Shown here in pieces: positions 17,196 to 25,951 of a DNA stretch of 64,000 nt (within the stretch, counting starts at the first letter, position 1; each line of letters begins with the position of its first letter). The DNA lies in contig NZ_JAUEMJ010000002.1 in the NCBI RefSeq assembly GCF_030403505.1, positions 434,001-498,000 on the forward strand, written 5' to 3'. Position numbers and translations under genes: made by a program. The notes under the pieces are model-generated. The model saw nothing but the letters and a program-made list of their open reading frames with translations, made no database searches and was not told the DNA's origin. This stretch comes from Glycomyces tritici. Lineage in GTDB: Bacteria; Actinomycetota; Actinomycetes; Mycobacteriales; Micromonosporaceae.

Positions 17196-17777
17196 TCACC
17201 GGCTTCGGGGCTCGGGCGCGGCCCGCTTGGCCGCGGCGATGGCGGCGTGGGCAGTTCGCACCCGCTTACGGAACTCAGCGCCCCTGGCCGAGTTCGCCAG
17301 ATCGCGCAGAGTCAGACCGCGGCGGTCCAGCGAGGCGCGGAGCCACTGCCGCCAGGCGGCGGTCGATTCGGCGCGGGCGACGGTGACCGCGCTCCACAAC
17401 GGCATCGGGCGGCGCGCCTGCTCATGAGGGTTGGATCTGTGGCACTCAGGCGCGGGGAGGAAGTCCCGGATGGCGGCGTCGGTCCAGCCGCGGATGCGCA
17501 GGATCGGCTGGGTGACCCAGACCCTCGTATCAGGCCTGCGAGGCGGCGGCAGGGCACTGAGGCTGTTCGCCGCAGCGGTGGCGCGCCACTGCCGGTCCCT
17601 GTCGGTCGCCTCGGCGTAGAAGCGTTCGCGCTGGGCCGCGTCGGTCGCCTCGGCGTACTGCTCGGCGAGCGTGGGCCGCTTGGGCTTCGACAGGCGGCGC
17701 CGGATCTCCGCTTCGTCCAGTACCACTCGGGTTCGGTGCTGCCGCTTGCAGTTGCGCGGCTTCGATTGGTTGCCCAT
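17196..17777 (-). CDS. Hypothetical protein, actinobacterial GWTxxxIRxFL type
   Basis: A 193-residue basic, soluble protein starting at ATG 17777 behind GGGGG. Its middle contains GWTDAAIRDFLPAPE, NPHEQARRPMPLWSAVTVARAE and a following helical region. This pattern recurs in uncharacterised actinobacterial proteins, often with a GWT-aligned nucleic-acid-like module. I know of no assigned function. It is Arg-rich, with 25-30 positively charged residues at both ends, so nucleic-acid binding is possible but unproven. It lies downstream of FdhD on the same strand, separated by about 90 bp. Confidence 0.65.
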   Translation of the reverse strand: MGNQSKPRNCKRQHRTRVVLDEAEIRRRLSKPKRPTLAEQYAEATDAAQRERFYAEATDRDRQWRATAAANSLSALPPPRRPDTRVWVTQPILRIRGWTDAAIRDFLPAPECHRSNPHEQARRPMPLWSAVTVARAESTAAWRQWLRASLDRRGLTLRDLANSARGAEFRKRVRTAHAAIAAAKRAAPEPRSR

Positions 17778-17870
17778 GGTGCCCCCGTTCAGGTGTCGTC
17801 CTGACCGAGAGATTAGTTACCCACGAGTAGCAAATGGTGATGACACGCCGCGAGGGCGGTTACCGGAGGG

Positions 17871-18692
17871 TCAGGTGATGCGATCGGGCCGGGCGTAGAG
17901 GTTCATGGTGTCCTCACGTACGAAGCCCGCAAGGGTCAGCCCGGACTCCTCGGCGAGGTCCGCCGCGAGCGACGACGGGGCCGAGACCGCCGCCAGCACG
18001 GGGATCCCGGCCATGACCGCCTTCTGGACGAGCTCGAAGGAGGCGCGGCCCGACACCGCGAGCACGTTGCCCCGCAACGGGACCCGGCCCTCCTGGAGCG
18101 CCTGGCCGATGACCTTGTCGACCGCGTTGTGGCGGCCCACGTCCTCCTTGGCGGTGATGAGGTCGCCGTCGGCGGTGAACAGGCCCGCGGCGTGGAGGCC
18201 GCCGGTGCGGTCGAAGATCTTCTGCGCTTTGCGGAGCCGGTCGGGGAGGGACGCGAGGACCTCGGCGCTGACCGCGGTGTCGTCCTCGGCGACGCTCCAC
18301 GCGGCCTTCGTGCGGACGTCCTCCAGGCTGTCCTTCCCGCACACCCCGCAGGCCGAGGTGACCGTGGTGTTGCGTTTGGCCGACTTCGGCGGGGCCGCGA
18401 CGTCGGCGGCGAGCACGATGTCGAGGAGGTTGTAGGTCTGCTCGCCGTTCGCGTCGGCCCCGGCGCAGTAGCGCATGGTCACAATGTCGCGGGGCCTGGT
18501 GATCACGCCCTCGGCGAGGAGGAACCCGGCCGCGAGGTCGAAGTCGTCGCCGGGGGTGCGCATGGTGACCTGCAGCGATTCGCCCCCGACCCGCAGTTCG
18601 AGGGGTTCTTCGACGGCGAGCGTGTCGACCCGCTCGGATCGGTGCTCCCCGGCGATGCGGGTGGTCTTGCGGCGGACGGTGACGCGGCCCAT
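17871..18692 (-). CDS. fdhD: FdhD, sulfurtransferase for formate dehydrogenase-type molybdoenzymes
   Basis: A 273-residue protein that transfers sulfur to the molybdenum cofactor, activating formate-dehydrogenase-family enzymes. The essential CxxC motif is CGVCG at residues 115-119. Other signatures are EEPLELRVGG, TPGDDFDLAAGFLLAEG and the C-terminal GRASFELVQKAVMAGIPVLAAVSAPSS block. It starts at ATG 18692. Its likely substrate is the YdeP-type oxidoreductase encoded about 230 bp upstream on the same strand. Its leader contains phased repeats (18697-18738), and a TATACA -10 is readable on the minus strand at 18756-18761. Confidence 0.95.
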   Translation of the reverse strand: MGRVTVRRKTTRIAGEHRSERVDTLAVEEPLELRVGGESLQVTMRTPGDDFDLAAGFLLAEGVITRPRDIVTMRYCAGADANGEQTYNLLDIVLAADVAAPPKSAKRNTTVTSACGVCGKDSLEDVRTKAAWSVAEDDTAVSAEVLASLPDRLRKAQKIFDRTGGLHAAGLFTADGDLITAKEDVGRHNAVDKVIGQALQEGRVPLRGNVLAVSGRASFELVQKAVMAGIPVLAAVSAPSSLAADLAEESGLTLAGFVREDTMNLYARPDRIT

Positions 18693-18696
18693 CGGG

Positions 18697-18738
18697 CTTC
18701 AGGTTCCCTTCAGGTGACTTCAGCTCCCCTTCAGGTTC
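18697..18738 (-). repeat. Phased leader repeats upstream of fdhD
   Basis: CTTCAG(G/C)T occurs four times, at 18697, 18708, 18718 and 18729, with a 10-11 bp period. The block is also two copies of a 21-bp unit with 17 of 21 positions identical. In the mRNA it reads as repeated CUGAAGG, that is, multiple Shine-Dalgarno-like segments just before the start codon. Confidence 0.7.
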
Positions 18739-18921
18739 GGTGAGCTCTACTGGCTTGTATAGCGCGGCGGGCCGCGAACGGCGAGGAAGGAGGTCCGAAC
18801 TCACGGCCGGGCGGATCCCGGAAGGTGCGTTCGCGAGTCGGCACGAGCCGGCTCGAAGGCCGGCGAGACTTAGGGTGGGCGGGGTGGGGAGGGGAGGGGC
18901 CCCAGAAGGCCTCTGATCAGC

Positions 18922-21252
18922 TCAGGATCGCGCGGCCCCGCCCGGCTCGCCGCTGTCGGGTTCGAAGCGCACCACGATCGATTTCGAGGTGGGGGTGTTG
19001 CTGGTCTCGGCGACCGAGTCGAGCGGCACGAGCACGTTCGTCTCCGGGAAGTACGCGGCGGCGCAGCCGCGCGCCGTCGGGTAGTGGACGATCCTGAAAT
19101 GCGGGGCGCGCCGGTCCCCGTCGGACCACTCGCTCACCAGGTCGCAGAACGCGCCGTCCGCCAGGCCGAGCGCGGCCGCGTCCTCGGGGTTGACCAGCAC
19201 GACCCGGCGGCCGTGGTGAATGCCCCGGTAGCGGTCGTCGAGCCCGTAGATCGTGGTGTTGAACTGGTCATGGCTGCGCAGGGTCTGGAGCAGCAGCCGC
19301 CCCGGCCCCGCCTCAGGCGAGGTCACCGGGTTCACCGTGAAGTTCGCTTTGCCTGTGGCCGTGGGGAACACACGTCCGTCGCGCGGCGCGTGCGGCAGTG
19401 AGAACCCGCCGGGGACGCGGGCGCGCGCGTTGTAGTCCGCGAAACCGGGCACGACCCGCTCGATCCGGTCGCGGATCAGGTCGTAGTCGAGGGCGAACTC
19501 CTCCCAGGGCACGGTGTCGTCCGGCCCGAGCACGGCGCGGGCGAGCCCGGCCACGATCGCGATCTCCGAGCGCATGCCCGGGCTCAAGGGCGGGACGCTG
19601 CCGCGCGAGGCGTGCACGATGCCCATCGAGTCCTCGACGGTGACGAACTGCTCGCGCCCGCCGGGCGCGTCGACGTCGGTGCGGCCGAGCGCCGGCAGGA
19701 TGAGCGCCCGCGCCCCGGTCACCGCGTGCGAGCGGTTGAGCTTGGTCGAGACGTGCACCGTCAGGCGGCAGCCGCGCATGGCCGCCTCGGTCGCGGCCGT
19801 GTCGGGCGTGGCCGCGACGAAGTTGCCGCCCATCGCGAAGAACACCCGCACCCGGCCGTCGCGCATCGCGCGGATCGTCCCCACGGTGTCGAGGCCGTGG
19901 TCGCGCGGCGGCGCGAAGTCGAACTCCGTGCCGAGGGCGTCGAGGAACCGGTCGGGCATGCGTTCCCAGATGCCCATCGTCCGGTCCCCCTGGACGTTCG
20001 AGTGCCCGCGCACCGGGCAGACGCCCGCGCCCGGGCGCCCGATGTTCCCGCGCAGGAGCAGGAACGCGACGACCTCGCGGATCGTGGGCACGGCGTGCTG
20101 GTGCTGGGTCAGGCCCATCGCCCAGCACACCACGATCTTGTCCGCGGCCAGGACCATCGCGAGGAGCCGTTCGATCTCGGCCGCCGGGATGCCGGTGCGC
20201 TCGACCGCGTCGGCCAGCGCGGCGGCGTCGCCATCGGGGTCGTCGGCGCCGTGGTGGGCGGCGAAGGCCGCGAAGCCGTGCGTGTGGGTGTCGATGAAGT
20301 CGCGGTCGACGGCGGCGGGGTCGGTGGCGGCGGCGCGCAGGATCATGCGGTTGAGGATGCTGAAGAGGGCGAGGTCGCCGCCGACTTTGATCTGGAGGAA
20401 CAGGTCGGTGAGGTCGGTGCCGCGTCCGGCGAGGCCGCGGGCGGTCTGGGGGTTCTTGAAGCGCTGCATGCCGGCTTCGGGGAGGGGGTTGACGGTGGCG
20501 ATGCGGGCGCCGGCGTGTTTGGCCTTCTCGAGGGCGGTGAGCATGCGGGGATGGTTGGTGCCGGGGTTCTGGCCGGCGACGATGATGAGGTCGGCCTGGT
20601 AGAGGTCGTCGAGGGTGACGCTGCCTTTGCCGATGCCGATGGTCTCGGCGAGGGCGGAGCCGGAGGACTCGTGGCACATGTTGGAGCAGTCGGGGAGGTT
20701 GTTGGTGCCGAGTCGGCGGGCGAAGAGCTGGTAGAGGAATGCGGCTTCGTTGCTGGTGCGGCCTGAGGTGTAGAACGCGGCGGCGTCGGGGGTGTCGAGG
20801 TCGGCGAGTTCGGCGGCGATGAGGGCGAAGGCGTCGTCCCAGGTGATGGGTTCGTAGTGGGTGGCGTGCTCGGCGAGGTGCAGGGGCTGGGTGAGGCGGC
20901 CTTGCTGGCCGAGCCAGTAGCCGGATTTCTCGGCGAGGTCGGTGACGGCGTGGGCGGTGAAGAAGTCGGGGTCGACGCGGCGGCGGGTGCCTTCTTCGGC
21001 GACGGCTTTGGCGCCGTTCTCGCAGAATTCGGCGGGGTGGCGGTGGCCGGGTTCGGGCCAGGCGCAGCCGGGGCAGTCGAAGCCGCCGGTCTGGTTGACG
21101 TCGCGCAGGAGGGGGAGGCCGCGTTTGGCGCCGGCTTGGGCGCCGACGACGCGGATCGAGTTGGCCACGGCGGGCAGGCCGACGGCGTGGTGCCGGGGGC
21201 TGCGGACGTCGGGGCGGTCCTGGGCGGGGTCGTGTTCGGGCGCCTTGCTCAT
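18922..21252 (-). CDS. YdeP/FdhA-like molybdopterin oxidoreductase (TIGR01701 type)
   Basis: A 776-residue molybdopterin-dependent oxidoreductase in the formate-dehydrogenase superfamily, of the YdeP subfamily. Visible signatures are GFDCPGCAWPE near the N-terminus, the cofactor-contact segment CSNMCHESSG, AGQNPGTNHPRML, and the C-terminal TLRSHDQFNTTIYG. It lacks the classical four-Cys N-terminal [4Fe-4S] domain. E. coli YdeP is linked to acid resistance; the reaction is not established. No electron-transfer subunit is adjacent. ATG 21252 has no ribosome site. A TACACT -10 lies 6 nt upstream (21259-21264), so translation may be leaderless. FdhD downstream supports a sulfurated Mo site. Confidence 0.9.
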   Translation of the reverse strand: MSKAPEHDPAQDRPDVRSPRHHAVGLPAVANSIRVVGAQAGAKRGLPLLRDVNQTGGFDCPGCAWPEPGHRHPAEFCENGAKAVAEEGTRRRVDPDFFTAHAVTDLAEKSGYWLGQQGRLTQPLHLAEHATHYEPITWDDAFALIAAELADLDTPDAAAFYTSGRTSNEAAFLYQLFARRLGTNNLPDCSNMCHESSGSALAETIGIGKGSVTLDDLYQADLIIVAGQNPGTNHPRMLTALEKAKHAGARIATVNPLPEAGMQRFKNPQTARGLAGRGTDLTDLFLQIKVGGDLALFSILNRMILRAAATDPAAVDRDFIDTHTHGFAAFAAHHGADDPDGDAAALADAVERTGIPAAEIERLLAMVLAADKIVVCWAMGLTQHQHAVPTIREVVAFLLLRGNIGRPGAGVCPVRGHSNVQGDRTMGIWERMPDRFLDALGTEFDFAPPRDHGLDTVGTIRAMRDGRVRVFFAMGGNFVAATPDTAATEAAMRGCRLTVHVSTKLNRSHAVTGARALILPALGRTDVDAPGGREQFVTVEDSMGIVHASRGSVPPLSPGMRSEIAIVAGLARAVLGPDDTVPWEEFALDYDLIRDRIERVVPGFADYNARARVPGGFSLPHAPRDGRVFPTATGKANFTVNPVTSPEAGPGRLLLQTLRSHDQFNTTIYGLDDRYRGIHHGRRVVLVNPEDAAALGLADGAFCDLVSEWSDGDRRAPHFRIVHYPTARGCAAAYFPETNVLVPLDSVAETSNTPTSKSIVVRFEPDSGEPGGAARS

Positions 21253-21502
21253 GGGTGCAGTGTAGGTGGGCGGGGTGCGGTGTCCGGAGGGGAACACTCG
21301 GTAGCCGCCGTGCGGCGGGGTTGGTCGTGCAGGGACGGTTTTTTCAGATGAAATACCAGCTCTTGGTGGCAGAGCAGGGGGTATCGGGGCGAATCGGCGC
21401 GGACCGTTCGGGAGGGTCGGCCCGGGTAGGCTGAACGTCGCGGTCCGGCGCGGGTCCACCGTCCCGGTCCCGCGACGCGGTCCGGTGGGGAAGGCGGTGG
21501 TG

Positions 21503-22165
21503 ATGGACGAGGCTGGTGGCGCGCTTGGCGATTCGCCTGGTGGGCGTGGTCGCTTGCACGGCCGTCTGCTGCAGGTGCTGGGCGGGGTGTCGGCGGTCGC
21601 GGCGGCGGTCGCCTTGTGGCAGTTCGTGGTGTCCGGCGATGATCCCGACCGTGATCCGGTGAGTGTGGTCGAGGGTTTGGAGACGTTGTCCGTTCCGGAA
21701 GGTGCGAGTCCTTCGGGTGCAGTGGCTTCGGTGCACGCTTCGAGTGCGGCGGTCGAGTCGCCTTCGGAGTCCAGTGCGGCGGCGTCTTCGGAGGCGCCGA
21801 CGAGCGCGAGCCCGTCGCCGTCGCCGTCGGAGGAGGTCACGTCGGCTGCGGGTGAGGAGAGCGCGGCGGCGGCGTGCACGGCGAGTCTGTCGGTCGAGAA
21901 GGAGTGGGACGACTCGGTCGAGGTGCAGATCGAGGTGGTGAGTTCGGGCGGTGTCGCGTTGGAGGCGTGGGAGATCGACCTGGATCTGCGGGATGTGGAC
22001 ATCTACCACCACTGGAACATGCGCGAGCTCGGCGACGGCCGGTACGGCAGTGAGGACTGGAACGGCCGGCTCGATCCGGAGGAGAACGCGGTCGCGGGGT
22101 TCCAGGCGGCGACCGATGACGGCGCCGATCTGCCCGGTTCGGTGCCGTGCACGGCGGTGTCCTGA
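21503..22165 (+). CDS. Membrane-anchored CBM2 protein
   Basis: A 220-residue protein. ATG 21503 lies behind GGGGAAGG. Order: a short cytosolic N-terminus (1-21), one membrane segment (about 22-43), a Ser/Pro/Ala-rich extracellular linker (about 60-122), and a C-terminal domain bounded by Cys125 and Cys217. That domain has the CBM2 pattern, including aromatic Trp residues in EKEW, EAWEID, HHWNM and EDWNG. It has no catalytic domain. It would display a polysaccharide-binding module on the outer membrane face, perhaps tethering cells to cellulose or sensing it. It is transcribed away from the YdeP gene and ends next to a convergent glycosyltransferase gene. Confidence 0.75.
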   Translation: MDEAGGALGDSPGGRGRLHGRLLQVLGGVSAVAAAVALWQFVVSGDDPDRDPVSVVEGLETLSVPEGASPSGAVASVHASSAAVESPSESSAAASSEAPTSASPSPSPSEEVTSAAGEESAAAACTASLSVEKEWDDSVEVQIEVVSSGGVALEAWEIDLDLRDVDIYHHWNMRELGDGRYGSEDWNGRLDPEENAVAGFQAATDDGADLPGSVPCTAVS

Positions 22166-22172
22166 GCGCGTT

Positions 22173-23378
22173 TCAGGCGGTGAGGAGTGCGGCGGCGGTG
22201 GCCGCGCCGTCGGTGCGGATCGCCCCGGCTGTGGCGGTGGCGCGTTCGCGGGTTTCGGCGGTGAGGGCGGTGGTGATGGCGGCGGCGAGTGACCGGGTGG
22301 TGAGGTTCGGGCCGCGGTGGGCGGCGCCGATGCCGAGTTCGGCGACGCGGCGGGCCCAGTAGGGCTGGTCGACGATCTGCGGGAGGACCACTTGCGGGGT
22401 CCCGGCGATGGCGGCGGTGGCGGTGGTGCCGGCGCCGCCGTGGTGGACGACGGCGGCCGTTCTCGGGAAGAGCGTCTGCTGGTTGACGTCGTCGACGGCG
22501 ATGCAGTCGTCGTGGTCGTCGATCGGGGCGAGGCCGGCCCAGCCGCTGGCGAGGATGACGCGCAGGCCGTTCCTGCGGGCGGCGCCTACGGCGATGCGGG
22601 CGACGCTTTCGCTGGGGCGCATGGGGATGCTGCCGAATCCGATGTAGACCGGTGGGGGCCCGGCGTCGAGGAAGGCCTCCAGTTCGGGGGTGAGCGGGCG
22701 GGGGTCGGGGAGGATCCAGGCGCCGGTCTGCACGGCGCCGAGGTCGCGGGGGTGCCGGGGGCTGAGCACGGGGTCGGTCGCGAGCCAGGGGTGCGCGGTG
22801 TGGACGTGGTCGCGGACGCATCCCAAGGGCGCCAGGCCGTTCGCGGCCCTGAGCCGGTTGACGGGCTCGCCGTAGAGGGCGTGCATGCTGGCGGCGTCGT
22901 GGGCCCACAGCTCCCGGTTGTCGGTGACGCCGGGCGGGAGGGGCCGGCCGGGCCGTTCGGGCGGCGGGTGGTGCAGTGAGGGCAGGAGCGTCGGCTGAAA
23001 GCTGACGTGGTGGTAGCGGAGGCCGAGTGCGTCGGCGGCGGTCCGGGCCGCGGCGGCGACGGGGAACATGCCCGTGGCGACGATCGCGTCGCATCCTGCT
23101 GCGGCCGTGGAGATCCGGTCGAACTGCTCGGCGAGGACCGCGGCGGTCCGCGCCGTGAAGTCGCGCACGGGCGGTGGCCCGGTGCCGGTGACCAGGGGCC
23201 GCACGGCGTCCCCGGCGGGGGCTGCCGGCACGTCGGCGTCCGCGAGCAGCCGCGCGAACTCGGGGTCGGGGGGCGCGCACACGATCGCGGTCGCACCGAG
23301 CGCGCGCAGGCGCACCGCGAGGGCGGCCATCGGTTCGACGTCGCCGCGCGAACCGTAGGTCGAGAGCAGGACGCGCAT
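22173..23378 (-). CDS. Glycosyltransferase, GT1/UGT (MGT-like) family
   Basis: A 401-residue cytosolic GT-B transferase. ATG 23378 lies behind GGGGAA. The N-terminus MRVLLSTYGSRGDVEPMAAL and the C-terminal sugar-nucleotide motif VVHHGGAGTTATAAIAGTPQVVLP identify the GT1 sterol/macrolide-type family (COG1819). These enzymes glucosylate natural products or sterol-like acceptors. The acceptor is not readable. No biosynthetic cluster surrounds it, so a detoxifying or tailoring role is a guess. It is convergent with the CBM2 gene and divergent from a P-loop kinase gene. Confidence 0.9.
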   Translation of the reverse strand: MRVLLSTYGSRGDVEPMAALAVRLRALGATAIVCAPPDPEFARLLADADVPAAPAGDAVRPLVTGTGPPPVRDFTARTAAVLAEQFDRISTAAAGCDAIVATGMFPVAAAARTAADALGLRYHHVSFQPTLLPSLHHPPPERPGRPLPPGVTDNRELWAHDAASMHALYGEPVNRLRAANGLAPLGCVRDHVHTAHPWLATDPVLSPRHPRDLGAVQTGAWILPDPRPLTPELEAFLDAGPPPVYIGFGSIPMRPSESVARIAVGAARRNGLRVILASGWAGLAPIDDHDDCIAVDDVNQQTLFPRTAAVVHHGGAGTTATAAIAGTPQVVLPQIVDQPYWARRVAELGIGAAHRGPNLTTRSLAAAITTALTAETRERATATAGAIRTDGAATAAALLTA

Positions 23379-23517
23379 CGGTTCCCCGTTCGAACGGTAG
23401 GTCCGCCCATTCTGCGCCCCGGGCGCAAGGGTCCGGGGCGGCGCCGGGGCCGCGCGTGCGGGAGGATCGCTGTACGCCGCTCTTTCGGTGGGCGGCATGA
23501 AGATCGGGAGGCTGCCG

Positions 23518-24066
23518 ATGGGGTATGGGAACGGGTCGGATCCGCAGGTCGTCGTGTTCACCGGGCTGCCGGGGACGGGCAAGACCACGCTGTCCGAACT
23601 GCTCAGCCGGGCGACCGGCGTGCCGGTGTTCGCCGCGGACTGGCTGATGGGCTCGCTGGTGCCGCACGGGGTTCTGAACGACCTGGAGTTCGAGGCGTAC
23701 TCGGCACTCCATGACGGCCTCATGGAGACGCTGATGGTGCGCCAGCTCCGGTTGGGGCAGTCGGCGATCACCGACTGCGTGGTCGACGACGCGACCGCCG
23801 AGCGCTGGGCCGGGATCGCCGCCGAGTACGGGGCGCGGCTGCGCGTCGTCGAGTGCGTCTGCAGCGACACGGAGCTGCACCGCAGCCGGGTCGAGGGCCG
23901 CGTCCGGGGCATCCCCGGCTGGCACGAGATCGACTGGGCGCACGTCGAGCACATGCGCGCCGAGCTGCCGCCGTTCACGCTCGACCGGCTCGTCACCGAC
24001 GCCGTGAACCCCATTGAGGACAACCTGGCGCTGGTCGAGGCGTACGTGTCCGGCACCCCGCGGTGA
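23518..24066 (+). CDS. P-loop AAA/kinase-like protein
   Basis: A 182-residue soluble protein. ATG 23518 lies behind GGGAGG with 6-nt spacing. Walker A is GLPGTGKTT (about residues 16-24), followed by a small-molecule-kinase layout: an ADWLMG segment, DCVVDDATAERW and the lid-like SRVEGRVRGIPGWHEIDW. It fits the predicted kinases of the AAA_33 type, which phosphorylate small metabolites or nucleosides. The substrate is unknown. The gene is monocistronic. Confidence 0.8.
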   Translation: MGYGNGSDPQVVVFTGLPGTGKTTLSELLSRATGVPVFAADWLMGSLVPHGVLNDLEFEAYSALHDGLMETLMVRQLRLGQSAITDCVVDDATAERWAGIAAEYGARLRVVECVCSDTELHRSRVEGRVRGIPGWHEIDWAHVEHMRAELPPFTLDRLVTDAVNPIEDNLALVEAYVSGTPR

Positions 24067-24156
24067 GGCGCGTGAGCGCCATGGGGACGGCCGCGGGTGG
24101 CGGGCACGGAGTAGATTGGCGCGCATGATGTTCAACGAAACGAGCCCCCAAGGTTC

Positions 24157-25944
24157 ATGACGCGGTCCGGCGAGCGCAATGCGCTCGAACCCGACCTCGT
24201 CCCTGTTCTCCAGCGTGTCCGCGACCTCTGCGGCCGCTTCACCGAAGGCCCGCTTCCTTCAGCGGAAGTCAAGGTCCTTCGCGACGCCATCGAAAAGCCC
24301 CGCCCGGGCGGGCGCGAGCTGCTGCCGAGCCGGCGCTCGGGAGACCGCGAGCGTTCCGAAGTCCGCAAGCAGCGGTTCAAAGCCGCCGTGGCGGAGCTGG
24401 CCGGCCTGGTGCGGTCCGCCGCCTCATGCTCGGACGCCGACCTCGAACTGCTCGGCGAACGGCTCCGGGAGCTGCGCGACGACGGCCGGCGGCTGCGGCT
24501 CGATCCCGAGTCGGTCGACCTCGGACTCTCGGCCGAGCAGACTCGGACGATCGCGCTCCATCTGCTGCACAACGGGATCGTCGATACCGAGGTCCTCATG
24601 GGACTGCAGCTCATGGAGCGGGCGGCCGAACCGGAGGACGTCGACCTCATCAGCACGTTCGCGCTGATCGGCGGAAACTACGGGTTCAGCGCCCTCAGGT
24701 CGTTCAAGCGGCTGGAGCTGCCCGCGTCCCGACTGTTCGCGATCGCCAACCGGATGCCGGCCGAGGCGCGCACGACCTTCTCCGCTGCGCTGGGCAAGTC
24801 GCCGGGCGCCGAGATCGGCGCGCTCCTGGCGACGCTCTCGGCCGGCGAGGCGATCACGTTGCTGCGCATGGTCGACGACTACCAGGGCACGCCGACGTGG
24901 ATCGAGGGGAACGAGCCGCTCGCCGCAGCGGTGTGCGCCGCCGCCGAGAACCCGCTGCTGATGGGCGACGGGTCGGAGACGCCGTTCTCGATGGCGTGGC
25001 TGCGCGACGAGATCCGCTACGGCGCCGCCGCTCTCCTCGGCTACGCCCCCTGCCGGCGGCGGGAGGCCATCGGGCGGCTCAACGCGTGGCTCGGTTCACC
25101 GCGTGCACTGCGGGCGGTCCGGAACGTGGTGGCGCGGCGCCCCCGGGACAGCCGGGAGCTCTGGCTGCACCGGCAGGTCCTCGACGCGCAGCGAGACCGA
25201 TCCGAGGACTTCCCTGCGGGGCTGGCCGTCCGGATCGCGGTGCCGGCACCGGGTTCCGGCGACGTGTGCACGCACCTGCTCATCGACGGCGTGCCGCTCA
25301 TGCCGCGCACATGCGGGTACGCCATGCCCCGCAGCCCCGAATGCCTCCTCCACAAGGGAGACGGTCTGCGCGCGACCGCGGAGCCGCGGGAGGTCAAGCT
25401 GGCCGAGCCCGACTGCACCGAGGGCTGCTGCGGCGCGCTCCGCGCCGAGGTCAAGCGCGACGAGGCCAACGGACACGTCGAGTGGGAGGTCTGGCACACC
25501 CGCAGCCCGCAGCGCCGGGAGCGCTTCAAGTTCGACGCCGCCGCCTACGACGCCGAGATCGCCCGCGCCGCAGCCGACTTCACGTGGGAATGGCCCGCGC
25601 GGCGCGCCGCCAGGCTCCTGCGCGAACGACTGCACGCCGAACCTGGGCTCCTGTCCGAGTGGGAGTGCCGATTCGGCAGCGTCGCCTCGTGGAACACCGA
25701 ACGGTCGGCACTCCTGTTCCACTTCTCGCACCCGGGGACGGAGCCGGCCGCACCGACGCAGCCGTCGCTCATGTTCTTGTACAAAGCCGAGATCCCGGAT
25801 GCGGCGGTCGTCGACGACGACGCGGTCCGCACCTACGTCGACCAGATCGTGGAGCGGTTCAGGAACAACGACCCGAAGCGCTTCGCGAGGATCGTCTTCG
25901 GCTCGAAGGAGCTCGCCGAGTCCCTGGGGCTCCCGTGGCGGTAG
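24157..25944 (+). CDS. Large hypothetical protein
   Basis: A 595-residue soluble protein starting at ATG 24157 behind AAGG. I do not recognise it. The N-terminal half (1-330) is helical and Leu/Ala/Arg-rich. The C-terminal half opens with a strand-rich module (LAVRIAVPAPGSGDVCTHLLIDG, GYAMPRSPECLL) containing clustered Cys residues (DCTEGCCGAL) that might bind metal. The last 120 residues resemble a helical repeat-free domain. No signal or membrane segment is present. It has no operon partner; the next gene is convergent. Actinobacterial orthologues seem likely from its codon use, but I cannot confirm that. Confidence 0.7.
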   Translation: MTRSGERNALEPDLVPVLQRVRDLCGRFTEGPLPSAEVKVLRDAIEKPRPGGRELLPSRRSGDRERSEVRKQRFKAAVAELAGLVRSAASCSDADLELLGERLRELRDDGRRLRLDPESVDLGLSAEQTRTIALHLLHNGIVDTEVLMGLQLMERAAEPEDVDLISTFALIGGNYGFSALRSFKRLELPASRLFAIANRMPAEARTTFSAALGKSPGAEIGALLATLSAGEAITLLRMVDDYQGTPTWIEGNEPLAAAVCAAAENPLLMGDGSETPFSMAWLRDEIRYGAAALLGYAPCRRREAIGRLNAWLGSPRALRAVRNVVARRPRDSRELWLHRQVLDAQRDRSEDFPAGLAVRIAVPAPGSGDVCTHLLIDGVPLMPRTCGYAMPRSPECLLHKGDGLRATAEPREVKLAEPDCTEGCCGALRAEVKRDEANGHVEWEVWHTRSPQRRERFKFDAAAYDAEIARAAADFTWEWPARRAARLLRERLHAEPGLLSEWECRFGSVASWNTERSALLFHFSHPGTEPAAPTQPSLMFLYKAEIPDAAVVDDDAVRTYVDQIVERFRNNDPKRFARIVFGSKELAESLGLPWR

Positions 25945-25951
25945 GGCCGGG

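Noticed and set aside
25510..25530. CebR-like string inside the 595-residue hypothetical gene
   Set aside because: An 11/14 match inside coding sequence in GC-rich DNA is expected by chance.
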